Below are positions 21,985 through 32,323 of a DNA stretch of 64,000 bases, one piece after another. The stretch spans positions 186,001 through 250,000 of the forward strand of contig JAPTHN010000074.1 in assembly GCA_026936325.1 (NCBI GenBank), written 5' to 3'. The stretch comes from Platynereis dumerilii (lineage: Eukaryota; Annelida; Polychaeta; Phyllodocida; Nereididae). Under the pieces are notes generated by a model. The model did no database searches, was not told the DNA's origin, and saw only the letters and a list, made by a program, of their open reading frames with translations. The position numbers and the translations under genes were made by a program. Position 1 is the first letter of the stretch, and the number at the start of each line of letters is the position of its first letter.

Positions 21985-24003
21985 CTGAAAAAAAAATCAT
22001 CTGATGGTGAGTATATAAACTAATTCCTTTCAGAACATAATAATGTATGTTTCTATATATTCAGTGAGAACAGGTTTTCTGCCACTTGGGAAGGGTGATG
22101 CAGATTGCACAAAAAAAAATAAACTTTTGAATTTTCAATGGGGCACCCCCCAAATATGTTTCAATATATGAAAAAAAAATTCAGTAAAAATTTGAGCCAA
22201 ATCGGACAAATTTTAGAGGGTGCTACCGCAATTTGAAATATAACATTGTATTGCAATGGGCGAAATCCCAGTTTTATGGGTGCTGGGTGAAGGAAGTTGT
22301 CCAACCACTAGAGTGATGGAAATTTTTTTCTTATTTAAGCTTTCCACTATTCTCATCACAAATCCATTCATATTTTGCCAATATCCGGTCATTTCAGGCT
22401 ACAGGGCACTCCTAAAGCAACAAATTTTGCCCGATTTTTACAGCATTCAGGTTAGACGCGGTATTGAATAACATAACCAGCAATAAAGGTACACAAATAT
22501 AAGTTACACCATCTTATTAAGCAGGAAAAGAGCTTTCATTTGAATACCAACATTACTATGTTGCTATAATCAACAGTATTACGACAGTGCTTTGAATATT
22601 GGGAATTTTCGCAAATAATTGTTAATGACAAATAAGCTAATTCAACGGGGTCAGATGGTCAGAATATAGCAGTGTTGGTATTCAAATTAAAGCTCTTTTC
22701 ATGCTCCATCTAATGAAGTCATTTCTGTGACATTGAAACTCGTACTGTTATTAAATACCGCAAATTCGGTATATTTTGACTATTTTATCTTCTTTAGTCT
22801 GCTGGTAGCAGCATGGAGAAGTCAAAAATAATCCAAATTTGCGTTGATCCGCTGTTCTGACAACCAGACCCAAAAATGATGACCATGCCGCATTGGTTTG
22901 GTGCACCGGGTATAGTTGAACCTGCTACATGCCAAATAATTGGATATTTTTGTATTGAATACTAATGTTAATTTTGGTGATGCGGTAGCACCCTCTAAAT
23001 TTTGTGCGATTGAGCTCAAATTTTTACTGAATTTTTTTTTCATATATTGGAACAACTTCAGGGGGTGCCCCATTAACATTTCAAAACTTCACTTTTTTGC
23101 ATCACCCTACGACTTGGGGTATTCAATATGGAAACGTAGGCTAATATTTTGCATGTTACAGTTATAAAGGTACTTTCCAGAATTTATGACCGGGGATGTG
23201 GGACAAATTTTTCACACTCGTTTCAAAGGGGGTACTAATTTTAGCAATATGTTTAAAGGAGGAATGAAATTTTAACAAAATAACATGCATGCATTCAGTT
23301 TATTTTCGTGATTTTATGCGCAAAATTCAGCAAATCTGTACACATGGGAATTTCCAAGTGTATGCATAACTTATATGTGTATTGCTTTGTATGTCTGAAG
23401 GGGGGGGGGAGTACTAAAAATCTGCATGAAATCCAAGGGTGGGGGGTACTAAAAATCTGCCTGAAACCCAAGAGTGTAATCCCTAATTTCTTAATAACTT
23501 GATAATTTTAATCATAACCCAAACAAGACTTAATTATAAAATTATACCAGTTAATCAATTGCTCTTGGTACTACTAAGTATTGCACAATGTTGAATTAAT
23601 GAATACACAAATTTTGCCTGCCGAATATTGTATCGAAATCTTGCTCTGGTCTTCTACGACATTCCAAGCTGTTGTGAAAACTTTCTAGGACTACACAAAC
23701 ATTTCCATTGTTCTACTTACCTTTAAAACTGTCCGAATGGAGTTCTTGGATTGGATTGTCCAGCAGATTCAGGTGAGTCAGAAGTGTGAAGTTATCAAAA
23801 GCATTATTTGGAACGCCAGTTAGCTTATTGTTTCTCAAATCGAGTTCCGTTGTTCTTCCATCCACTTCAGATACAGGAATGTCCTCCAGGTGGCAGCTGT
23901 TGCAATCCACAGTGGTTCCGGAATGTTTGCAACATGATGATGTCACATTTTGTGCGAGACCGCACAGTGACATCATGACCACCACCCAGTGAAGCCAAGA
24001 CAT
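19850..24003 (-). CDS. Toll-like LRR receptor with mucin stalk and no TIR (two exons, 805 aa)
   Basis: Exon 1 (24003-23721) ends TTTAAAG|GTAAGT. Exon 2 (21984-19850) starts after a T-rich acceptor. Joining them restores a leucine-rich repeat (HSDSFKGLSSLQQL) and gives 806 codons with the stop. Domains: signal peptide 1-20; Cys-rich N-cap about 23-38; roughly twenty LRRs, 47-600, with the irregular spacing seen in Toll-like receptors; C-cap 606-651 (CxC...C...C); Thr/Pro stalk 657-710 of PTT-type repeats, probably O-glycosylated; membrane helix 756-775; basic stop-transfer RKR; 30-residue tail. There is no TIR domain. Architecture also recalls GPIb-alpha and other LRR-mucin receptors. Role as a cell-surface pattern or adhesion receptor is inferred. 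Intron 1 sits inside the LRR region and hosts a 1-kb palindrome. Confidence 0.92.
20140..20300 (-). repeat. Coding minisatellite (VNTR) for the Thr/Pro stalk
   Basis: On the plus strand the sequence is a run of 15-18-bp units of the type gcagtagtgggtgct, translated on the minus strand as APTT/EPTT repeats. All visible units keep frame. Such arrays often vary in copy number between alleles, which would change stalk length. Confidence 0.85.
22085..23117. repeat. About 1-kb imperfect palindrome in the LRR gene intron
   Basis: The left outer arm (about 22090-22235) with agggtgatgca, ggggcaccccc and ttagagggtgctaccgca is matched in inverted form by the right arm (about 22975-23110: gcggtagcaccctctaaa, gggggtgcccc, tgcatcaccct). 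An inner pair (aagagctttcatttgaatac at about 22530 and its complement at about 22680) continues the fold. The aagagctttca motif is shared with the palindrome at 13.3 kb, so both probably belong to one foldback class. Confidence 0.82.
23721..24003 (-). CDS. LRR receptor exon 1: signal peptide, N-cap, first LRRs
   Basis: Starts at ATG 24003 with A at -3, in good context. An acceptor-like tttcag occurs 8-15 bases upstream, so a 5'-UTR intron may exist. It encodes the leader MSWLHWVVVMMSLCGLAQ, the N-cap (CCKHSGTTVDCNSC) and two leucine-rich repeats, and ends in phase 1. Confidence 0.9.
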
Positions 24004-25581
24004 TTTAACTGAAAACTGAAATTAATTCATCATGTTCAAGAGACCATCTTGTAAACTGTGGGTTGACGTTTACAAAAGACATAATTCCTAACCTGTTTAT
24101 GTTATTGTGATTGTGGCTGCGCCAAAATCATGTTTTAATATATACATGTATGTAAATGCCAAAGAACGAAGACGGCACCACCTTGATGCAAAAGATAATT
24201 TTAAAGACAATAAATTGTAATGGGCTGTAATATTACTCAAGATTCATTCTCATATACTGTGCATGCATACTATTTAGGTTTTTATTAAGTTTGGAGAAAA
24301 CAAATTAGGACAAAAAAATTGTGAAAAAGAAATATGTATATATATATGGAAAAAAAGTGCATGGAAAAATAAATGGGCAGAGGTAGTTTGTAGAGAAAAA
24401 AATTTGGAAAGAAAAAATTTACAAGAATAAGGGGGGAAATTTGGCAGAAAAAGGCAGGGGGGGGGGGATTTGCAACAAAAAAAAGGTTGAAAAAGAAAAA
24501 TCGAGAAAAAACATTGGAAGAATAATATTTTGGACAAAATAATTGGAAAGCAAACTTTGAAAAAAAAATAGAGGGTAATCACTTTTAAAAATAATTTACA
24601 TTTCTATAGCAGTAAAATTAAAGTCCTAGTTCTTTGAAAACTGATCATTAGACGGCACCGGCCGGCTAGCCGTGTCTGGTGCCGTTACTAGTTTATCAAT
24701 GAAATGCACTTATTGTCAGATGTAAGTGTACTTGTTAAGTTCAACATTACATAAGGAATATACTCATTTGAAGCAATTTAAATGTTATACCCTACAACCT
24801 AGGTAGATTCCAGAGTTACTTACTATAAATGTACAGCTGATGTGTGAATGTGTGATGCATTTGAATCCAATTGGTACCGGATATGCCCAGCTCTAGCAAA
24901 TGAGCAAATCTGTCTTCTGTCATAATCTTTTGTGATACTTATTACAAGTTTGGATAAATTTGGCACACTGAATCACATGCAGTCATACTCTGATTCCTCT
25001 TTGGACCTTTTTATAACCATTCGGTAGGAATAATTTTTCCATCCACATATAATATTTTTACAAGTGCTTCCTGGTTCGTATGCCAGACACTTTATTCGGA
25101 CTATTAGAAATATTTTAATGATAATGTTCCCCTTAAGGGACAATGGGAATGGATAGCTTTTTTTTTTTGTGCAATAGATGTTTCCTTTTTTTTTACATCT
25201 ACAATCTATTGACATTTTGACTCAATGTTAGTACTGATAAGGTGTGTAACTGTGTATATAGTCCATTAATTTTGTTCCATTCCCCAGATTCTCTCAGAAC
25301 AATTCATGATGAACCAATTGAACAAAATGATTGTTGTAATTGCATTGTTATGTCATGTGACTGTATTGTGACATCAGTAGAAGTCTTCGCTGTACTTCAA
25401 ATTACTTTTGATCCAAATTACTAACAGGAATCATTTCCTATCTCACATGTGAATTACCTATAATGCATTCTACTCAAACCCACATTGGTGGTACACAACA
25501 CAAAACCCAACAACATGCCCTTCAATATCCCTGATGCCACTGTTATTTGTAACATCTGTCACTATGGACTATGGGGGGGGA
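24004..25581. other. Upstream region of the LRR receptor gene
   Basis: It must contain the promoter of the LRR gene, but no clear core promoter was recognised. It holds an A/G-rich low-complexity tract (about 24290-24570), a GC-rich 34-bp hairpin at about 24653-24686 (ggcacc...ggtgcc with an inner cggctagccg) and poly-T runs near 25160-25200. Confidence 0.5.
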
Positions 25582-25585
25582 GCAT

Positions 25586-25730
25586 TGTTATGTCTGTTGA
25601 ATCTTAATATTAGTAGATAGAAACGAACTCGTGTGCTGCCATGTCGGGCGCTCAACCGGAAGTACCGGAAGTGCAATTTATTAAACAAAACACATCGACG
25701 CTGTGAAGCGTTGCAACGCGGATCATAACA
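25586..25730 (-). repeat. 3' LTR of the Gypsy element
   Basis: 145 bp, tgttatg...cataaca, identical to the copy at 30756-30900 by direct reading. It begins TG and ends CA as LTRs do. It lies about 1.6 kb upstream of the LRR receptor start, in the same orientation. Confidence 0.95.
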
Positions 25731-25742
25731 CCTCTCTTTCTT
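25731..25742 (-). other. Polypurine tract of the Gypsy element
   Basis: On the minus strand aagaaagagagg directly abuts the 3' LTR, as expected for the second-strand primer. Confidence 0.8.
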
Positions 25743-26286
25743 AATAAAAAACAGGTTACATTATCACCATTCAAATCTTTGTGGTATTTCAATCAGATCT
25801 TACAATACATTGACAACACTTGTTTGGTTAGGATTAACATTATACAATACTCGAAAATGACGCTTACATTAACTTTATGCATGGTTTAGAAATTGTCCGT
25901 ACATAGAAATTACACAATGCATAAGTATAAAAATTCAGAGTACACTGACTTGTTGTAGTGCTTAGAAATTGTGTGTATGTTGAGAATATACAATGCTTCT
26001 GATCATATCATATTATTCTTGACCTTTTATGTTGTACCATTAAATTGACAAATTTACAGACATGTGCATTTTCTCTCTTTTTGTTTTTAAAACACAAACT
26101 GGTTAATTGTAAATGGACTAAATAAATGACTTCTACAGACACTTTGGCTAAGTAGTTGGCACATATGGACTAGAAGTTTATATAATACTATATAGATAAG
26201 AAAATACAAAACAAAATATTGACTTATTGTAACTAGAAAGCACGACTAGGTTATATATGAGTATTATGCAAGTTTTAACTCTAAGG

Positions 26287-29200
26287 TTAACTCTCATAAT
26301 CGTTTAACCATGCTGGTTTGATCGATGTTCTACCAGCTCTAGTGATTACACCTCTAGACCTATCTGGCTGTTCAACTCTGGGTGGACTGCGAGGAGGACT
26401 CTGAGCAATTTGAGGCGTATTAGGGGCATTCGGCCTGGCTGGAGTTGGCCTGATCACTGGTGGATCATCCTCCGGGATGTGTACGTCTGGAGGCTCTGGG
26501 TTGAAGATGTTCCTTTCGTTGGTTCTCAGCAGGAACTTCCTGTTTCTTCGTAGCATCCTTCCGTTTTCAGTCTCCACGTTGTACGATCTGGGTTCAGCTG
26601 GTTGAACTCGGGCTAATCTAGCTGGTTGCCATTGACGTCCTTGCCTTATTCGTATCGTATCTTGCGGTGTTAAGGCTGGCAGGCGTTTTGTCCCTCGGTC
26701 GTAATATTTCTTTGCTGTCTCTCGGTTCTTGCTGAGCAGCTCTTTGACTTTCACTGGATCCTGGACCTCTGGATGTAGTAGCTTGTCCGATGTAGGTAGC
26801 TTGGTTCGCACTCTGCGACCAAACAGTCGCTGCGCAGGTGATCCTGCATCTGCAGACTTGGGCGTATTTCTTAAATGTAGCAAGCAGAGGTAAGCCTTGG
26901 ATAGATCTCCATTCACCTTTTCTAGGATCCTTCTCACCGTCTGATTGGATCGTTCTACCATTCCGTTGGACTGATGATGGTGGGGGCTTGATGTTGTGTG
27001 TTTGAAAGCCCAACTTTCTGCAAACTCCTTGAAGACATGACTTGAGAACTGGGGTCCATTGTCTGTTAGGAGTTTCTCAGGTATTCCATGAACGGCGAAG
27101 ATCTTGGACAACTTCTCTATGATGGTACGGCTGAGAGTGTCTTTTGGTAGTTCCTCTATTTCGATGAACTCACTGTAGTAATCGCTTACTACCAGGAACA
27201 TAGAGTTCACACATTGGAGCAAATCTGCCGCGATGATCTTCCATGGACCATTTGGAACCTCACTTGGTTTCAGTGGTTCTCGTTGCTGTTCATTTCTGGC
27301 TGTCTGGCAGGTGGCGCAGCTGTTCACGACGTCTGTGATGTTTGCATTCATTCCTGGCCAGTACATTATGTCTCGAGCCAGTTGTTTGCTTCTGACAATG
27401 CCTTGATGGCTCTCATGAATGATGGCTAGCATTTCTTTCCTCATTGACGCCGGTATCACCACACGGTCTCCTTTAAAGATGATATTATCAATTACAGAGA
27501 GCTCGTCTCTGACTTGATAAAAGGGCCTAAGCTCTGGGCCGCATGTTTCTGGGCCAATCTTGTGCAATAGCTTGTATTACATTCTGTAACTGACGGTCTT
27601 TCTTGGTTTCAGCTGCCAGTTGTTCTTGTCTTCGTTCACTGAAGGCTGCAGTGCCTCGAACTTCCACTGCATACACTTGAGCGAAGTTTGTCTCTTTCAG
27701 CAGCTCACTGTAAGTCTCTTTGACAAATGCTCGACTGAGAGCATCCGCCACAGGTATGTCCTTTCCTGACTTTCCAACTAGGGTAAAGGCATACTGCTGT
27801 AATGTCATCCGCATCCGCTGCAATCTCAGCGGCACCTGCTGTAAAGTCTTGTCAAATATGCGGACAAGTGGAAGATGGTCTGTTTCCACTGTGACATCAT
27901 GCCTTCCATAGATGTACGAATGGAATTTTTTGCACGCGAATACGATCGCGAGCAGCTCTTTCTCAATTTGGGCATATGCATATTCTGCTGATGTTAGTGC
28001 CTTCGAGGCATATGCAATAGGTTTCCCTCCTTGAAGTAAGACAGCTCCAAGTCCCGACTGGGACGCGTCACACGAGATTGTGACTGGCTCTTTCAAGCTG
28101 TAATACCTTAGCACAGGTGCAGTGCTCATCATTTTCTTGAGCTTCTGGAATGCTTCTTTGTGCACCTCATCAAAGTGAAACTTGAAAGTTCTTTCATTGC
28201 TTTCCTTAATTAACTGGCGCAGGGGCTCAGTTATGCTTGACAGCTTTGGCAAGAATTTGCAGGTATACGTAACCATACCGAGCAGAGTCCGTACGTTGTC
28301 AATCGACTTCGGCTCCGGCATTTCCAGGACTGCTTTCACTTTTTCCTCGCTTATTTTGACTCCTTCAGCTGTCAACTTGTGTCCTACATACTCTATTTCC
28401 TTGGCACACAGTTTAGTTTTCTTCGGATTCAATTTCAAATTGTTCTCTCGACATCTGATAAGCACTTGGCGTAGCCGGTCATTGTGCAATTTCAGTGTCG
28501 GCGCATGGACTAGGATGTCGTCCATGATAATCTCCACGCCTTCCAGGTCGCTGAAGAGTTCTGTCATTGCCCTTTGATATATCTCGGGGGCTGACGAGAT
28601 GCCCATTGGGAGCCTCAGATATTGATATCTGCCGAACGGTGTGATAAACGTGGTCAAATGTCTGCTTTCTTCGGTAAGCTCGATCTGAAAGTAGCCCATG
28701 TTGGCATCTAACGCTGTAAAGAACTTGGAACCATTAGTCCTGGTCGTGACGTCCTCAAACGTCGTCATCGGGTGATACTCCCTCAGTAGATTCTTGTTTA
28801 GGTCCCTGGGGTCAATTGTGATCCTCACATCCTTCTCGGGGCTGGAAGACTTCTTTGTGACAACATGCAGCGGACTGCACCAGGGGGTAGGGTGTCCTAC
28901 TGGCACCTTCTGGATGATTTCCAAAGTCTCCAACTTGTCAAGCTTGTTCTTGACCTGGTCCCGCAGTGCCGCTGGCACTGGGCGAGGGGGGTGAGCGACG
29001 GGTTCTGCATCTGGTGCGCAGAGAAGTTTGTACTTTCCTGGAATCTTTCCAATGCCTTTAAACACATCCTCAAACTGCTCCAGGACTCCCTTTGTCTCAC
29101 CACTTCTATCCTCATTCACTTCATTCACTCTCTTAATTAAATTGAGCCTAACACTGTCTTTCTCCGACAGTATGTTGGGAACTTTATCCCCTGTTAGCAC

Positions 29201-29500
29201 TTCGCACTGGATTTCGTGCATTTTCCCCTTGTATTGTATCGGTAACACTATACAGCCAACTGACCTCATTGTGTGGCCTCCTACACCACAAATCACAACA
29301 TCACTAGTCTGCAAAGGAGGTTTTTTTCCTAATCTTGGAATAAGTTGTACTCGACATGACTGAACAGTCAGCCTGTGTGTCAATCTTAAACATGATTTTC
29401 TGGCCAGACCGAAGGTCAAATTTAACACTCCACCTACTGACATTTTTCTCCATAGAATTGACATTCTTGACACTTGTGCGCGCAGGCACAACACATAACT
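26287..29500 (-). mobile_element. pol: Pol region of the Gypsy element
   Basis: Fossil part of the element. Protease, reverse transcriptase, RNase H and integrase domains are recognisable in the family order. The 3' untranslated part runs from about 26286 to the polypurine tract. Confidence 0.9.
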
Positions 29501-30640
29501 CATTCACATTATTGACACATTGTTTCACATCAACAACTTTTGTGCATGCAAGCACATTCAGCACATCATCACACAGATCATCAACATCATCATATTTTGG
29601 GTTGTACCCATAACCATCATACTGATTCGCATCATCATAGTCATACACATCATAATGATAATTGTCCCTGGATTCGTAATTGTCAACGGCATGTACCTTG
29701 CGTACTGTTCGGCAATGTGCCTGAAAGTGTCCCATCCGTTTACATAAGTTACACTGAATATTGTATGCCGGACACTGGCCATAACTGTGTGATCGTCCAC
29801 AGTTTGCACATTTCGATCTGCCATTTCCACGACCACGCTGGAATCTTCTCGACTGGGAAAACCCTCTGGGTCTGGATGACTGTTCCACTGCAACTGGTCT
29901 CCTGTCTCCTGCAACTGGTCTCCTGTCATTGGATCGTTGGAATCCGCGGCTGCGACCACCACGCCGAAATCCACGTCCGCGAATGGTTGCGTTCACACTC
30001 TTCTCCTCGTCCATTTTCGTCAGCTTCTTTGTCACTTGGGCTTGTTCGAACACATTGCACTTTTTTATCAGTTGGGTCAACGTGTGGTCATCTTCCCACA
30101 GTTTCTCTTTTAACTTCGTGTTCGTAACGCCGTTTGAAATTTGTATACACACTTGGCGGTCTTCAATGTCGCCAAATTCACAATGGCTGCCTAACTCCCG
30201 AACTGCAGCAATAAAATCCTGAACTGACTCATTGGGGCCTTGAGTCCGTTGCTGGAACCTCGTCACGTAACTTTTAACCAGTTTCTTAGGTTCGAAATAA
30301 TCATCAAACTTTTCCATTACTTTGGTTAAGTCTTTCTTATCGTCGTCATTTTCGTACTTAAATTTCTTGGATATCTTCTGCCAGTGAAGTCCCATGCTCC
30401 ACAGCAACTTGGCAACTTTAGTTTCTCCACTTACTTCAGTTTTTTCTGCAGCAACTAGGTACAGATGGAATTGTTCTTTGAAGTCTAACCATGCTTGTGC
30501 TGCATTTTCTTCTTTTCCTGGATTAAACTTCGGAGGTTTAAATCCTTCTTCTGCAGTAGCCATGGTCGATAATTGGGCGAGCACGTGGTTTTTTTTTTTT
30601 TGCTGACTGGACAGCCAGACAAAGGAACTAGCGTGGCTGG
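29304..30640 (-). mobile_element. gag: Gag region of the Gypsy element
   Basis: Fossil part of the element. It encodes a capsid-type region followed by an Arg/Gly-rich stretch and two zinc knuckles (CANC... and CNLC... types). Gag and pol lie in overlapping frames, as is usual in this family, where a ribosomal frameshift joins them. Confidence 0.9.
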
Positions 30641-30737
30641 ACAACCGACGCTCTTTTTCACCGTCTAAACGATCGTTTTCATTCCTCAACTTGTGAGCGT
30701 ACGTCCTCTAATGTTAGATATGACTTCTAAACATTAA

Positions 30738-30755
30738 TCCATGTTTCTGACACCA
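30738..30755 (-). other. Primer-binding site (tRNA-Leu-like)
   Basis: Directly inside the 5' LTR the minus strand reads TGGTGTCAGAAACA. TGGTGTCAGAA is complementary to the 3' end typical of tRNA-Leu, the primer type known for SURL elements of sea urchins. Confidence 0.7.
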
Positions 30756-30900
30756 TGTTATGTCTGTTGAATCTTAATATTAGTAGATAGAAACGAACTC
30801 GTGTGCTGCCATGTCGGGCGCTCAACCGGAAGTACCGGAAGTGCAATTTATTAAACAAAACACATCGACGCTGTGAAGCGTTGCAACGCGGATCATAACA
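30756..30900 (-). repeat. 5' LTR of the Gypsy element
   Basis: 145 bp, identical to the 3' LTR. The LTR is short, which is usual in the Mag branch. Confidence 0.95.
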
Positions 30901-31335
30901 GGCATTGGACATTTCCCCCTCAATAATACAAGATTACCTGGCGATTTCCTTTCAGGTAAAGGGTGCGGATTTAAACTTTAGAGTTTCCCCAGGAGTGACG
31001 TAGGGGTATTTTCAGCACTCTCCATACAAATTTTATCCAGGGATCAAGATCTTCACACCTTTCCATCCCCATTGGGAATCGAATACTAGGGCAACATACT
31101 GTATATCTTGTATATACTTAAAAGCCCCTCCCCTCAAATAAATGCCCTGGGTAGATGCTTATCCAAATAGACACCCTCCCCCCTTGAGCCCATCATTCCA
31201 GCTGAATTAGCAGCCTTATCAGAGTTTACTTTATTTCTTGCAGTCTGAAAACAATAGAGACCCCCTCAAAAGAAGCCCTGGATGAGCTTTTTTAATCGAG
31301 TAAATACGATATCGTATCTAGAAAAAAGAAAAACT

Positions 31336-31360
31336 TTTATTTTATAGGAAATGGTTTATT
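31336..31360 (-). promoter_or_regulatory. Poly(A) signals downstream of the MIEAP gene
   Basis: Two AATAAA hexamers on the minus strand (31336-31341 and 31355-31360) lie about 680-700 nt after the stop at 32039. They would give a moderately long 3' UTR that ends just before the Gypsy insertion. Confidence 0.4.
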
Positions 31361-32038
31361 ACAAATATGTGTATATATACATTTTAGGATAAAATTATTG
31401 GAGTTATAAAAACAGACACATAATGACAATCTATTAAAGTACAGTAAAAGCACATGATGTATAAATTGCCTTGTAAATGAGCACGACAACATTCAAAATG
31501 ACATTTAAAAAAGTTTCGACAAACAACATATATTACAAATCATTATCAATACTGAAGTACTAATGTTTTTATCCACTAGGTGGCATCTAAGTATGTATAG
31601 CACCAATGCACTCCTAGTGATGTGTCGTAGGAACTTCACATGTCATGTTATATCAAGCTTGTATATGATCAAGCGTAGAGTTATTGACTTAGCATTGTGA
31701 AGTTTCCTTCTATGATTTCAGCAGTGGACGAAATATGTAAAATGTTCTCATTTTTGATTGCAGAAGTGATTCATCTCGATTGTACGAATGATCATCTAAT
31801 GACCAGTGTATGCATGGTAATTTAGAGAAAATATAAATGACATAGAATAATCTGTGACAGTAAAATAGACTAGTCCAGTTGTTCTCCAAATTAGGTCATA
31901 AACAAATTCGGTTCAGATCATCTTCTCACTACAAAATTTACTTTTGGGAGCGATATTCAATAAATTCAGATGAAAAACAATCTGAATGGTCATGGTCTCG
32001 TTGATTCAGATCAAATTACAACCAGAGAATGGTGTAAA

Positions 32039-32323
32039 TCACGTTATGACGACTCCTTTGTGGACACAAGGGCCGTTATCTCCTTCGAGAAGAGCTGGCC
32101 ATAGGATATCCTTGATGTGCGTTGAGTCCGGGTCGGACGTATGGAACCGAGAATGGCAGTCTGGTTTGAAGAATCTCCGGTCAAAATCTATGACCAGAGG
32201 TGGATTTTGGACGGTCAGAGACCAGGCAAGACGTACACATTCGTCAATGTATGTGCGCAGTGGCTGGCATGATTTCAGGCTGGGGTAGTCGTACAGGGTA
32301 GCGTATACTTGGTTCGATACCTC
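32039..32323 (-). CDS. MIEAP gene, terminal exon
   Basis: 285 nt after a T-rich acceptor (tttttcCAG), 94 codons and a TGA. It encodes the conserved C-terminal half of the MIEAP domain, ending GVVIT. This exon is the main basis for the family call. Confidence 0.92.
   Translation of the reverse strand, partial: EVSNQVYATLYDYPSLKSCQPLRTYIDECVRLAWSLTVQNPPLVIDFDRRFFKPDCHSRFHTSDPDSTHIKDILWPALLEGDNGPCVHKGVVIT

Larger units (their letters stand above)
25586..30900 (-). mobile_element. Gypsy (Mag/SURL-type) LTR retrotransposon, recent insertion
   Basis: A 5.3-kb LTR element in minus orientation between two identical 145-bp LTRs. Gag (about 29.3-30.6 kb) has two zinc knuckles near its end. Pol (about 26.3-29.5 kb) shows, in order, an aspartic protease, reverse transcriptase with an MDD catalytic box, RNase H, and integrase with an HHCC finger, a D,D35E core and a Pro-rich C-terminus. 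Order protease-RT-RNase H-integrase, two knuckles and a tRNA-Leu-like primer site place it in the Mag/SURL branch of Metaviridae (Gypsy). No envelope gene is seen. It looks nearly whole, with about one apparent break. The flanks agcat and ggcat match at four of five positions. Identical LTRs indicate a young insertion. Confidence 0.93.
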
